NCBI GenBank assembly: GCA_039936235.1
Contig: JBDTIS010000215.1
Location: forward strand, 1-13,080
Direction of reading: 5' to 3'
Source: CAHJXF01 sp039936235
Lineage (GTDB): Bacteria; Pseudomonadota; Gammaproteobacteria; Burkholderiales; Burkholderiaceae_D
Length of the DNA: 13,080 nt
Shown here: positions 6,522-13,080 of the stretch, piece by piece
Layout of the letters: each line of letters starts with the position of its first letter
Numbering within the stretch: position 1 is the stretch's first letter
Translations under genes and position numbers: made by a program
The notes under the pieces: model-generated
Database searches by the model: none
Seen by the model: only the letters and a program-made list of their open reading frames with translations
What the model was told of the DNA's origin: nothing

Positions 6522-7226
6522 TCACACCGCGCAGTAACGTTCCTGGATGTCCTTGTCGGCGAGCAGCGCAGGTCCCGTCCCTTCGTGGACGATCTTCCCC
6601 TCGTCGACGATGTAGGCCCGATCGGAGACGCGCAACGCACGTTCGACGTTCTGCTCCACCAGCAGGATCGTGGTCCCCGACTGCTTCATCCGCACGAACA
6701 GTTCGAACATCTCGTCGACCAGGACAGGCATGATGCCTTCGGACGGTTCGTCGAGCAGGATCATCTTCGGTCGCGCCATCATCGCCCGTGCGATCGCCAG
6801 CATCTGCTGCTCTCCCCCCGACATCGAGGTGCCGTCCTGGTCGAGCCGCTCCTTCAGTCGCGGAAAGGTGTTCGCGATCTCGTCGATCATCTGCGCGCCG
6901 TCCTTGCGATGCACGCTGGCCGTGATGCCGAGCAGCAGGTTCTCGCGGACCGTCAGTCCCGGCACGATTCGCCGCTCCTCGGGCACGTAAGCCAGGCCGC
7001 GATGGAAGCGCGTATGGGTCGGCTGCTGCAGCAGCTCCTCGCCGTCGAACACGACGCTGCCCCTGCGCTTGCCGACCAGCCCCATCACCGATCGCAGCGT
7101 GGTCGTCTTGCCGGCGCCGTTGCGACCCATCAGCGTGACGATCTCGCCGCGCCCGACGCGAAAGCTCAGATCCTGCACGACGTGGCTGCGGTCGTACCAC
7201 GCGTCGAGGCGGGTCACTTCCAGCAT
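6522..7226 (-). CDS. livF: LivF-type ABC transporter ATP-binding protein
   Basis: A 234-residue ATPase of the hydrophobic-amino-acid uptake (HAAT/Liv) family, acting on the cytoplasmic face of the inner membrane with LivG to drive import through LivHM. Walker A GRNGAGKTT at 34-42, VPEERRIVPGLTV at 81-93 (glutamate at the Q-loop place, as often in LivF), signature MSGGEQQ at 135-141, Walker B MILLDEPSEG at 155-164, and LLVEQN at 188-193, with Gln where most ABC proteins have the switch His, again usual for LivF. The ATG at 7226 shares its A with the TGA of the upstream ATPase gene (TGATG), indicating translational coupling; the frame continues upstream but MLEVTRLDAWY is the family start. Last gene of the cluster. 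The symbol denotes the family; the transported substrate may not be leucine. Confidence 0.92.
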   Translation of the reverse strand: MLEVTRLDAWYDRSHVVQDLSFRVGRGEIVTLMGRNGAGKTTTLRSVMGLVGKRRGSVVFDGEELLQQPTHTRFHRGLAYVPEERRIVPGLTVRENLLLGITASVHRKDGAQMIDEIANTFPRLKERLDQDGTSMSGGEQQMLAIARAMMARPKMILLDEPSEGIMPVLVDEMFELFVRMKQSGTTILLVEQNVERALRVSDRAYIVDEGKIVHEGTGPALLADKDIQERYCAV

Positions 7227-7969
7227 CAGCCTTCGCCCAGGTAGACGCGCCGGACCTCGGCGTTGGCGCGGATCTCGTCGGGTGTCCCTTCGGCGAGGAA
7301 TTCGCCGTGATGCAGGACGATCAACCGTTCGCACAGACCCATCACCAGCTTCATCTTGTGCTCGACCAGCACGACGGTGCGTTCGTCGGCCAGCTCGCGG
7401 ATCAGCCGCATCATCACGACCGTTTCCTCGGGCGACATGCCGGCCGTCGGCTCGTCCATCAGTAACAGCACCGGCTCGCTGGCCAGCGCCATCGCGATCT
7501 CGAGCGCGCGTTGCTGGCCGTGTGCGAGGTCGCCGGCGACGCGGTCGCGAAATGCCGCCAGGCCGACACGTGCGAGCAGCGCGTCGGCCTGGTCGATCAG
7601 CGCCGTCATCCGCGAACGTCGCCGCAGCAGCTCGAAGCGCGTCGTCCGCATCTGCGCGGCGACGCGGACGTTCTCGTGCGCGGACAGCTGCTTGAAGACG
7701 GTCGTGATCTGGAAGCTCTTCGCAATGCCGACGCGCGCGAACGCGTGCTGCGCGAGGCCGGTGATGTCGCGTCCCTGAAAGCGGACACGTCCCTCGGTCG
7801 GCGGGAACGCGCCGCTGACGACGTTGAAGAACGTGCTCTTGCCGGCGCCGTTCGGTCCGATGATCGCGGTCAGCCTGCCCGGCTGGAACGCCGCGCTGAC
7901 CTGGTTGAGCGCGGTGAATTTGCCGAAGCGCTGCGTGACCTGTTCGACCTCGAGGATCGGCGTCGTCAT
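7226..7969 (-). CDS. livG: LivG-type ABC transporter ATP-binding protein
   Basis: A 247-residue ATPase partner of the LivF-type protein. Walker A GPNGAGKST at 38-46, Q-loop SFQ at 85-87, signature LAHGQQR at 148-154 (family usually LSYGQQR or LSHGEQR), Walker B VLLLMDEPTAGMSPEE at 167-182, and the switch histidine in LVEHKM at 201-206. The extended C-terminus DEIRANAEVRRVYLGEG is typical of LivG. The ATG at 7969 overlaps the livM stop by four bases (ATGA), and GGAG lies eight bases upstream. All residues needed for ATP hydrolysis are present. Works with LivF as an asymmetric ATPase pair beneath the LivH-LivM permease. Confidence 0.93.
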   Translation of the reverse strand: MTTPILEVEQVTQRFGKFTALNQVSAAFQPGRLTAIIGPNGAGKSTFFNVVSGAFPPTEGRVRFQGRDITGLAQHAFARVGIAKSFQITTVFKQLSAHENVRVAAQMRTTRFELLRRRSRMTALIDQADALLARVGLAAFRDRVAGDLAHGQQRALEIAMALASEPVLLLMDEPTAGMSPEETVVMMRLIRELADERTVVLVEHKMKLVMGLCERLIVLHHGEFLAEGTPDEIRANAEVRRVYLGEG

Positions 7970-8961
7970 GCCGGCTTCTCCGCGACCGCTGCGACGCTCT
8001 CGTTCTGCTTCGTGTCGCGCCCCAGCCAGTGCAGGATCGATCCCCAGATGCCTTTCGGGAAGAACAGCACGAACACCATGAAAGTCGCGCCGACCGCGCC
8101 CATCCAGTGCGTAGTGACGGTCGTCATCACGTCTTCGAGATACAGGAAGGCGGCTGCGCCGACGAACGGGCCGAAGAAAGTTCCCATGCCGCCGAGCAGG
8201 CACATCATCACGGCCTGTCCCGACTGCAGGTAGTGCAGCGAATCGATCGGCACGATCGACAAATGCAGCGCGCGCAGCGCGCCTGCGAGGCCGCAGACCG
8301 AAGCCGACAGCGTGAACACCAGCAGCTTCGCGCGGGCCACGTCGTACCCGCAGGCCTCGGTGCGCTTCTCGTTCTCGCGGATCGCTTCGATCACCGCACC
8401 GAACGGCGAATTCAGCACCCGCGACACGAACCACAGTGCGGCCGCGACGAACACGAGGATCACGTAGTACTTCGTGACCGGATCCACGAAGTTCAGGTGC
8501 CAGCCGAACAGGTCGATGTCGTTGACGGTGATGCCGCGCAGCCCGTTCTCGCCGCCGGTCCAGCGTTCGGCCTTGTAGAACGCGTAGTAGACGATCTGCG
8601 CGAGCGCGAGCGTGACCATCGAGAAGTAGATGCCGCGCGTGCGGATCGCGAGCCAGCCCATCACGACGCCGATCAGCGTGGACGCCGCGACACCGACGAC
8701 GATCGCGATCCACCATGGCAGGCCGAACGTGACGATCGCGATCCCGCACAGATAGCTGCCGGTGCCGAGGAAGGCCGCGTGCCCGAACGACAGCATGCCG
8801 GTGTAGCCGAACAGCAGATTGAACCCCACGGCGTACAGCCCGAAGATCAGGATGTTGATCGCGAGCGCCTCGTACGGCATCACGAGCGGGAAGATCAACA
8901 GGAACAGGATGACGGCGCCGACGCGGTGGCGGACGACGGCGTTGAGAAAATTGCCTTTCAT
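7966..8961 (-). CDS. livM: LivM-type ABC transporter permease
   Basis: A 331-residue integral inner-membrane permease. After a short basic N-terminus (MKGNFLNAVVRHR) there are repeated hydrophobic segments through most of the length, with the family signature LLFGYTGMLSFGHAAFLGTGSY at about 49-70 (given here in short: YTGMLSFGHAAF). The cytoplasmic coupling loop reads AIRENEKRTEACGYD in the middle of the chain. The C-terminal tail, RDTKQNESVAAVAEKPA, is hydrophilic. The ATG at 8961 overlaps the livH TGA by one base (TGATG); only a weak GGGG lies upstream, so translation is probably coupled to livH. Forms the pore together with LivH. Confidence 0.92.
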   Translation of the reverse strand: MKGNFLNAVVRHRVGAVILFLLIFPLVMPYEALAINILIFGLYAVGFNLLFGYTGMLSFGHAAFLGTGSYLCGIAIVTFGLPWWIAIVVGVAASTLIGVVMGWLAIRTRGIYFSMVTLALAQIVYYAFYKAERWTGGENGLRGITVNDIDLFGWHLNFVDPVTKYYVILVFVAAALWFVSRVLNSPFGAVIEAIRENEKRTEACGYDVARAKLLVFTLSASVCGLAGALRALHLSIVPIDSLHYLQSGQAVMMCLLGGMGTFFGPFVGAAAFLYLEDVMTTVTTHWMGAVGATFMVFVLFFPKGIWGSILHWLGRDTKQNESVAAVAEKPA

Positions 8962-9845
8962 CAGCTCATCAACCCCGTTTTGCCGAAGAAGCCTTGCGGC
9001 CTGATCAGCAGCACCACCGCCATCAGCACGAAGATCGACAGCTCGGCCAGGTCCGGCGCGAACAGCGACGTCATGCTGTAGACCACGCCGACCAGCAGCC
9101 CCGCGACGACCGCGCCCGGTAGGGAACCCATGCCGCCGACGACCGTCACCACGAACGACTCGGCCAGCACCGGGATGCCCATCTCGGGATTGACCGCGCG
9201 CGTCGGCGCGGCGAGCACACCGGACAGTCCGGCGATGGCCGTGCCGATGCCGAACACCAGCAGCCAGACGCGTGAGATGTCGATACCGAGCACGCGGACG
9301 ATCTCGGGGTCGCGCGAGCCGGCGCGGATGATCAGCCCGAAGCGGGTCTTCTCGATGAACAGCCACAGCGCGATCACCACGACTGCGGTCGCGCCGATCA
9401 GGAACAGCCGGTAGAGCGGGAAGTAGCCGAAGCCGAGGTTGATCGCGCCGCGCAGTTCGGCCGGCGTCGACGTCGGCATGCCTTCGATGCCGAAGATCGT
9501 CCGCATCGCCTCGACCATGACGTACGACAGCCCGAAGGTGAGCAGCAGCGGATAGTCGATGCCGCGACCGTACAGCGGCCGCACGAGGAAGCGTTCGGTG
9601 ACGAGCCCGATCGCGCCGACCGCGAGCGGCGTCAGCACCAGACTGAACCAGAAATTACCGGTGAGGCCGAGGAAGTAGACCCCGAGGAACGCGCCGACCA
9701 TGAAGAACGCGCCGTGCGCGAAGTTGACGACGGTGAGCATTCCGAAGATCAGCGACAGGCCGAGCGCGAGCAGGGCGTAGACGGCACCGAGCGCGATGCC
9801 GGTCATCAGTTGCAGCAGCAGGAGGGAGGGGGTGTATTCAGCCAC
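8961..9845 (-). CDS. livH: LivH-type ABC transporter permease
   Basis: A 294-residue inner-membrane permease with hydrophobic segments throughout. The signature GLSLIFGMLTVVNFAHGAFF at 29-48 is diagnostic for LivH, and ILLIRPQGFFGK near the end is the usual LivH C-terminal motif. The start codon is GTG at 9845 (read MAEYTPS..): it gives about 14 residues before the first conserved TGIALGAVYAL segment, as in other LivH proteins, whereas the next ATG (codon 14) lies right at that segment and has no ribosome-binding site. The upstream signal is weak (AGG eight bases before). It follows a 114-base hairpin-rich spacer after the binding-protein gene, so its expression is likely lower than that gene's. 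Confidence 0.92.
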   Translation of the reverse strand: MAEYTPSLLLLQLMTGIALGAVYALLALGLSLIFGMLTVVNFAHGAFFMVGAFLGVYFLGLTGNFWFSLVLTPLAVGAIGLVTERFLVRPLYGRGIDYPLLLTFGLSYVMVEAMRTIFGIEGMPTSTPAELRGAINLGFGYFPLYRLFLIGATAVVVIALWLFIEKTRFGLIIRAGSRDPEIVRVLGIDISRVWLLVFGIGTAIAGLSGVLAAPTRAVNPEMGIPVLAESFVVTVVGGMGSLPGAVVAGLLVGVVYSMTSLFAPDLAELSIFVLMAVVLLIRPQGFFGKTGLMS

Positions 9846-9875
9846 TTCGTCGACCTGGCTCGATCCGGCTTTGCG

Positions 9876-9896
9876 CCTCCCGCTGCAAGGGGGAGG
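9876..9896. repeat. GC hairpin in the spacer before livH
   Basis: CCTCCC (9876-9881) pairs with GGGAGG (9891-9896) around a nine-base loop GCTGCAAGG. It is one of three inverted repeats within 100 bases between the binding-protein gene and livH. Role uncertain; it may slow or stop part of the transcription or protect the upstream mRNA from decay. Confidence 0.45.
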
Positions 9897-9926
9897 GGGC
9901 AGACCGTGCGCAACTTGCGAACGACG

Positions 9927-9954
9927 CTGGTTCCCCGCCTTCGCGGGGATGACG
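9927..9954 (-). repeat. Dispersed palindromic (REP-like) element, copy 2
   Basis: TCCCCGC (9932-9938) pairs with GCGGGGA (9943-9949) around the loop CTTC. Read on the minus strand it starts CGTCATCCCCGCGAAGGC and matches the element at 4632-4659 at 22 of 28 positions, with a compensatory stem change. It lies directly downstream of the binding-protein stop codon (9962-9960), the position where such elements stabilise upstream mRNA in other transporter operons, for example malE-malF in E. coli. Confidence 0.65.
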
Positions 9955-9970
9955 ACGTGTCACGTCGTCA
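9950..9970. repeat. Ten-base perfect inverted repeat over the binding-protein stop codon
   Basis: TGACGACGTG (9950-9959) and CACGTCGTCA (9961-9970) are exact reverse complements separated by a single T. The centre falls on the stop codon of the substrate-binding protein gene (9962-9960), and the left arm overlaps the end of the REP-like element. With essentially no loop it would form a cruciform or a protein-binding dyad rather than a normal RNA hairpin; pairing of the inner bases would have to open for an RNA stem-loop. Confidence 0.55.
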
Positions 9971-11201
9971 CCTTGTGTCCTTCTTCCTCGCAACTGCGCA
10001 AATTCGCTTCGTTCGGCGCCTCGACCGACAGGATGCTGAACACGTCGTACTTGTCCTTCATCGCCTTCGACTTCGATTCGACGATGATCACCGACTGCAC
10101 CGACTGGTGGTCGCACTTGCGATAGAACTGGTCACCCTTGTACCAGTTGTATTTCAGCTGCCTGAGCGCGATCGACACCGGCACCGACTCGGTCGACTTC
10201 GCGTTGATGACGGCCTGCAGCACGCTGCGGATCCCCGCATAGCCGAGCGCGCCGTAGTCGGACGGCACGGCGCCGCCGTAGGCCTTGCGGAACTTGTCGT
10301 TGAACGCCTTCGCGGCGGGGACCTTGTCTTCCATGCCCCAGTAGTACGACGTGCCGCCGATGATCCCTTCGAACGCGTCGGCACCGCCCGCCTGGCGCGA
10401 CGTGTACAGCAGCACCGGTGTGATGACCTTCATGCTGCTCTTCATCCCGAAGTCGGTCACCTGCTTGGCCGAGTTGACGAGGTCGCGGCCGAAATTCGCG
10501 AGCACCAGGATGTCCGGCTTCAAGGCCTGGATGCGCGGCAGGAACGCCGAGAAGTCCGACGTCCCGAGCGGGTGGCGGATGTCGGCCAGCGTCGTCGCGC
10601 CCATCGCCTTGCCGGCGCGCTCGAAGCCGCGAACCATCTCGTGGCCGTACGCGTAGTCCGCCGTCAGGTAGACGATCTTCTTGCCGAACTTCGGGAACGC
10701 GTAGCGCGCCACCGCGCCCGACGTGAGGTGCGGCGTCAGCGCTTCGTGGAAGGTGTAGAGACTCCAGTCCTTCGCGTCGTTGATCGCATCCGACTGGCTG
10801 ATCGAGTTGAACAGCACCTTGCGCGGCGAAGACACCGCGTTGATCGACAGCTGGGTCGCGGCCGACAGCGAGCCGACGATGAAGTTGACCTTGTCCTTCT
10901 CGATCAGCTCGAGCGTGCGGGTTGCGGCCTCGCCGGGGTTCAGCTTGGTATCGCGCACCAGCAGCTCGACCTTCTGCCCGTTGTAGCCGCCGGCATCGTT
11001 GAACTCCTTGACCGCGAGTTCCGCCGCGCGCACCTGATCCTGTGCCTCGGCCGAGAACGCGCCCGTCAGCGGCGTCGGAAAACCGATCCTGATCGCCGGC
11101 GCCTGCGCGCGCGCGATGTTGAACAGGAATGGCGACGCGGCCAGCGCGGTAGCGCCGGCGAGGATGACGCGACGGCGTTGGTCGATCGGTGATGCGGTCA
11201 T
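9960..11201 (-). CDS. Liv-type ABC transporter substrate-binding protein with twin-arginine signal
   Basis: A 413-residue periplasmic binding protein of the type I (Leu/Ile/Val-binding) fold that delivers ligand to the LivHMGF transporter encoded next. Residues 1-34 form the signal peptide: QRRRVIL (8-14) is a twin-arginine motif, followed by a modest hydrophobic stretch and ARAQA before the mature start. The mature start APAIRIGFPTPLTGAFSAEA, then ELAVKEFNDAGGYNGQKVEL and the ADYAYGHEMVRGFERA segment (181-196), are typical of the family. Two cysteines only, C363 and C404, both in the C-terminal 50 residues, could form a disulfide in the periplasm. The ATG at 11201 has GGAG seven bases upstream; the frame stays open far upstream, but that extension lies over the monooxygenase gene. 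The ligand is unknown; the neighbours suggest an aromatic or heterocyclic acid rather than an amino acid. Confidence 0.92.
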   Translation of the reverse strand: MTASPIDQRRRVILAGATALAASPFLFNIARAQAPAIRIGFPTPLTGAFSAEAQDQVRAAELAVKEFNDAGGYNGQKVELLVRDTKLNPGEAATRTLELIEKDKVNFIVGSLSAATQLSINAVSSPRKVLFNSISQSDAINDAKDWSLYTFHEALTPHLTSGAVARYAFPKFGKKIVYLTADYAYGHEMVRGFERAGKAMGATTLADIRHPLGTSDFSAFLPRIQALKPDILVLANFGRDLVNSAKQVTDFGMKSSMKVITPVLLYTSRQAGGADAFEGIIGGTSYYWGMEDKVPAAKAFNDKFRKAYGGAVPSDYGALGYAGIRSVLQAVINAKSTESVPVSIALRQLKYNWYKGDQFYRKCDHQSVQSVIIVESKSKAMKDKYDVFSILSVEAPNEANLRSCEEEGHKVTT

Positions 11202-11263
11202 GGTGGTCTCCAGGGAAATCGGGGCGAGTTTGTGTGGACTCGATGAAAGGGAATCAGCGACGG

Positions 11264-12508
11264 TCAGACCGTTTCCAGCGTGACGGGTGGCGGATCGGTC
11301 ACCGGCCGGTCGAAGTGCGCGAGGTCGATCGCCGTTTCGCGCAGCACCGTCGCCGCATCGCGACCGACGTCGCCGGCCCCGCTCGTGCGACCCTGTGCCT
11401 GCATGTACGCGCCGAGCTTGCGACCGCGATCGACGACCGCGTGTCCGGCGATCAGGCGCTTCGCCTCGTAATCGATCAATGCGGCAGGCGATGCCTCGAG
11501 CGCGCGGACCGCGTCGCTCAGCGCCATCGCATCCTCGGCTGCCTTGGTCACGCCCATCCCGACGTGTGGCCGCGCGACGAAAGCGGCGTCGCCCATCAGT
11601 GCGATGCGGCCGAACGCGAGGCGCGACGACATCACGTCGTAGATCGGCTGCAGGAATGGCTGCGCGGTCTTCTCGAGGATTTCGGCGAATTGCGGCGCGA
11701 GCAGACGGCGCGCGTCCTCGCGCACCCCGGCGACGTGCAGCCAGGACACCTTGTTCGGCGGAATGCCGAGCGGGTAGTGCCGGTCGTCGCAGTCGGTCAT
11801 CAGCGCTTTCAGCCGGACGGCCTCGTCGGCCGCGCGATACCAGACGAAGTTGAAGCGCCGCTTGCCGCGCGCGGTCGCATTGCCGTGGCCTGCGACCGGA
11901 TAGCCGATCAATTGTTCGCCCGACGGCAGCCCGAAACCGAAGTGATCGAACACCGTCGCCAGCGTGCGCTTCGACAGCACCGCCTCGTCGCAGACGCCGC
12001 GCCACGCGACGTAGCCGGCGTACTGCGGCAGCGCGTCCGGCAACAACTGCGTGCGCACCACCGAGCGGATGCCGTCGGACGCGATCAGCAGGTCGCCGTC
12101 GAACGTTGCGCCGGACTCGCTGTCGACGCGGACACCGCGCTCGTGCTGTTCGACGCGCGTCACGATGGCGCCCTGGTGATACTGGTCGCGCGGGAAGGCG
12201 TCGTACAGCAGCGCGTACAGCCGGCTCCACGACGTCAGGATCTGCGGCATCGCCAGCGTGGCGACGTCGTCGCCATGTTCGTCGAGCGCGACCCGCGACT
12301 CGACATGCACGCCGATCGTGTCGTCGATCTCGACGCCGGCCCGCGCCAGACCCTGCATCAGCGCCGCATGCGTGACGATGCCGGCGCCGCGGCCGTCGAG
12401 CGAGCCGGTGGCCTTCTCGAGCACGTGCACGTCGTGGCCGTCGCGATGCAGCATGTTCGCGGCGAGCAGACCGCCGAGGGAACCGCCGACGATGAGGATG
12501 CGAGCCAT
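11264..12508 (-). CDS. FAD-dependent monooxygenase resembling 2,6-dihydroxypyridine 3-hydroxylase
   Basis: A 414-residue flavoprotein of the aromatic hydroxylase class, expected to use NAD(P)H and O2 to hydroxylate a ring in the cytoplasm. The N-terminal FAD-binding fold has IVGGSLGG (6-13; serine in place of the middle glycine) and the acidic E31 ending the second strand. The DG motif is ASDGIRSVVR (143-152), and the GD motif GRIALMGDAAFVARPHVGMG (300-319) includes G306-D307. From recall, the segments YAGYVAWRGV (163-172), IGYPVAGHGNA (201-211), RRFNFVWYR (217-225) and LMTDC resemble DhpH of Arthrobacter nicotinovorans, which hydroxylates 2,6-dihydroxypyridine in nicotine breakdown; the true substrate here may differ. 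It starts nine bases after the VOC gene stop without a clear Shine-Dalgarno, suggesting coupled translation. Hydroxylase subgroup assignment is firm, substrate is not. Confidence 0.9.
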   Translation of the reverse strand: MARILIVGGSLGGLLAANMLHRDGHDVHVLEKATGSLDGRGAGIVTHAALMQGLARAGVEIDDTIGVHVESRVALDEHGDDVATLAMPQILTSWSRLYALLYDAFPRDQYHQGAIVTRVEQHERGVRVDSESGATFDGDLLIASDGIRSVVRTQLLPDALPQYAGYVAWRGVCDEAVLSKRTLATVFDHFGFGLPSGEQLIGYPVAGHGNATARGKRRFNFVWYRAADEAVRLKALMTDCDDRHYPLGIPPNKVSWLHVAGVREDARRLLAPQFAEILEKTAQPFLQPIYDVMSSRLAFGRIALMGDAAFVARPHVGMGVTKAAEDAMALSDAVRALEASPAALIDYEAKRLIAGHAVVDRGRKLGAYMQAQGRTSGAGDVGRDAATVLRETAIDLAHFDRPVTDPPPVTLETV

Positions 12509-12517
12509 CGCGGACGA

Positions 12518-12964
12518 TCAGGCCGCGAGCGCTTCGGCTTCGCCGGCCTGATAGTTCAACTCGATCACGCAGCCGTTCGGATCGTTCAGGAACAGCTGGT
12601 GCAGCCCGATGTTCGGCACGGTGCGCTGCCGGTAGGCGACGCCCTGCGCGTCCAGGTGCGCGAGCATCGTCGCGAGGCCGTCCGCGAAGAACGCGACATG
12701 GTCGATCGTGCCGGTGCCCTGCAGCCTGGCCTCGTCGCGCTCGCCGAGGTAGTCGTCCAGCCCGGCCGGCTCCTGCTTGTCGATGCCGATGATATGGACG
12801 ACCGCGTTCGCGATGTCGGCATGGTCGCCTCGATACATCCACAGACCCGGAAACGGAAACGATGGCCGCGGTCCGACCGTGAGGCCGAGCACGTCGGCGT
12901 AGAAGCGCCGGCTGCTTTCGAGGTCGGTCGTGCGGATCGAGAAGTGATTGATCGTCAATGCCAT
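12518..12964 (-). CDS. VOC-superfamily (glyoxalase/extradiol dioxygenase fold) metalloprotein
   Basis: A 148-residue protein with the two beta-alpha-beta-beta-beta modules of the vicinal oxygen chelate fold: INHFSIRTTDLESSRRFYAD (5-24) opens the first, IDHVAFFADG (87-96) the second, and LNDPNGCVIELNY (126-138) closes it. Candidate metal ligands are H7, H57, H89 and E135, in the usual positions for the family, with H122 nearby. VOC proteins include glyoxalases, epimerases, extradiol dioxygenases and resistance proteins; the context with a ring hydroxylase suggests work on a product of that enzyme, but a single-unit protein of this length is not diagnostic. AGGAGG lies seven bases before the ATG and the start is one base after the stop of the preceding gene, so it is within an operon. 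Reaction unknown. Confidence 0.88.
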   Translation of the reverse strand: MALTINHFSIRTTDLESSRRFYADVLGLTVGPRPSFPFPGLWMYRGDHADIANAVVHIIGIDKQEPAGLDDYLGERDEARLQGTGTIDHVAFFADGLATMLAHLDAQGVAYRQRTVPNIGLHQLFLNDPNGCVIELNYQAGEAEALAA

Positions 12965-12965
12965 G

Positions 12966-13080
12966 TCAGGTCCTCCTGCTCGTGAGCGTGCGCAAGCCGG
13001 CCGTCTTGCGCGCGGGCGGGGTCGCGTAGAGCACCTTGCGCGCCGACAGCAGATAGCTCTTGACGCGATCGTTGATGTGG
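12966..13080 (-). CDS. 3' end of an unrecognised gene, first in the visible part of the cluster
   Basis: Only the last 37 codons are inside the window, ending in TGA at 12968-12966, one base before the VOC gene ATG. The frame reads HINDRVKSYLLSARKVLYAT, then PPARKTAGLRTLTSRRT: a basic, partly helical C-terminus with no motif I recognise. I prefer this frame over the other two open ones because its stop abuts the next start and lets the AGGAGG of the VOC gene lie inside the coding end, as in a tightly packed operon. Product unknown; it could be another catabolic enzyme or a regulator. Confidence 0.55.
   Translation of the reverse strand, partial: HINDRVKSYLLSARKVLYATPPARKTAGLRTLTSRRT

Noticed and set aside
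9960..12842. A 960-codon frame that would fuse a long N-terminal part to the substrate-binding protein
   Set aside because: The extra part overlaps the monooxygenase and VOC genes in another frame and is low-complexity Arg/Ala/Gly. The signal peptide and Shine-Dalgarno at 11201 define the real start.
1..13080. tRNA or rRNA genes, CRISPR arrays, insertion sequences, phage genes
   Set aside because: I looked for T-loop patterns, regularly spaced repeats, transposase motifs and integrases on both strands and saw none.

Overview
The window is about 13 kb of GC-rich bacterial chromosome. Gene content (two-domain malic enzyme, CorC/HlyC membrane protein, Rossmann/DUF2520 protein, a Liv-type ABC transporter beside ring-oxidation enzymes, a TonB-dependent receptor) and strong G/C third-position use suggest a betaproteobacterium, most likely Burkholderiales. 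That placement is an inference; no rRNA or other marker gene is present.

Layout. On the left edge is the 5' end of a TonB-dependent outer-membrane receptor gene (1-212, minus), then a 560-base gap. A complete maeB (775-3054, minus) is divergent from a CorC/HlyC-type membrane protein gene (3232-4524, plus). From 4525 to 4946 there is no confident gene; this stretch holds a dispersed palindromic repeat and the leader of a small gene. At 4947-5162 and 6277-6492 (both plus) lie two paralogous 71-residue exported proteins, 72% identical, which flank an oppositely oriented Rossmann/DUF2520 gene (5216-6103, minus).

From 6522 to the right edge all genes are on the minus strand and look like one transcription unit. 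In order of transcription they are: the 3' end of an unrecognised gene (12966-13080), a VOC/glyoxalase-fold protein, an FAD monooxygenase resembling 2,6-dihydroxypyridine 3-hydroxylase, a Liv-type substrate-binding protein with a twin-arginine signal, a hairpin-rich spacer, then LivH, LivM, LivG and LivF with one- to four-base overlaps. The arrangement suggests uptake of a small organic acid or ring compound coupled to its hydroxylation and further conversion. The substrate cannot be read from the sequence.

The least ordinary item is the pair of small exported proteins. Each mature chain of about 43 residues carries two copies of a V-x-R-L-[DE]-x-V-x-[VI]-x-A-H segment that resembles a TonB box, joined by a linker (AHRDAFDADG) that is unchanged despite several synonymous base changes. 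They also share a related leader of about 120 bases. I do not recognise a named family for them.
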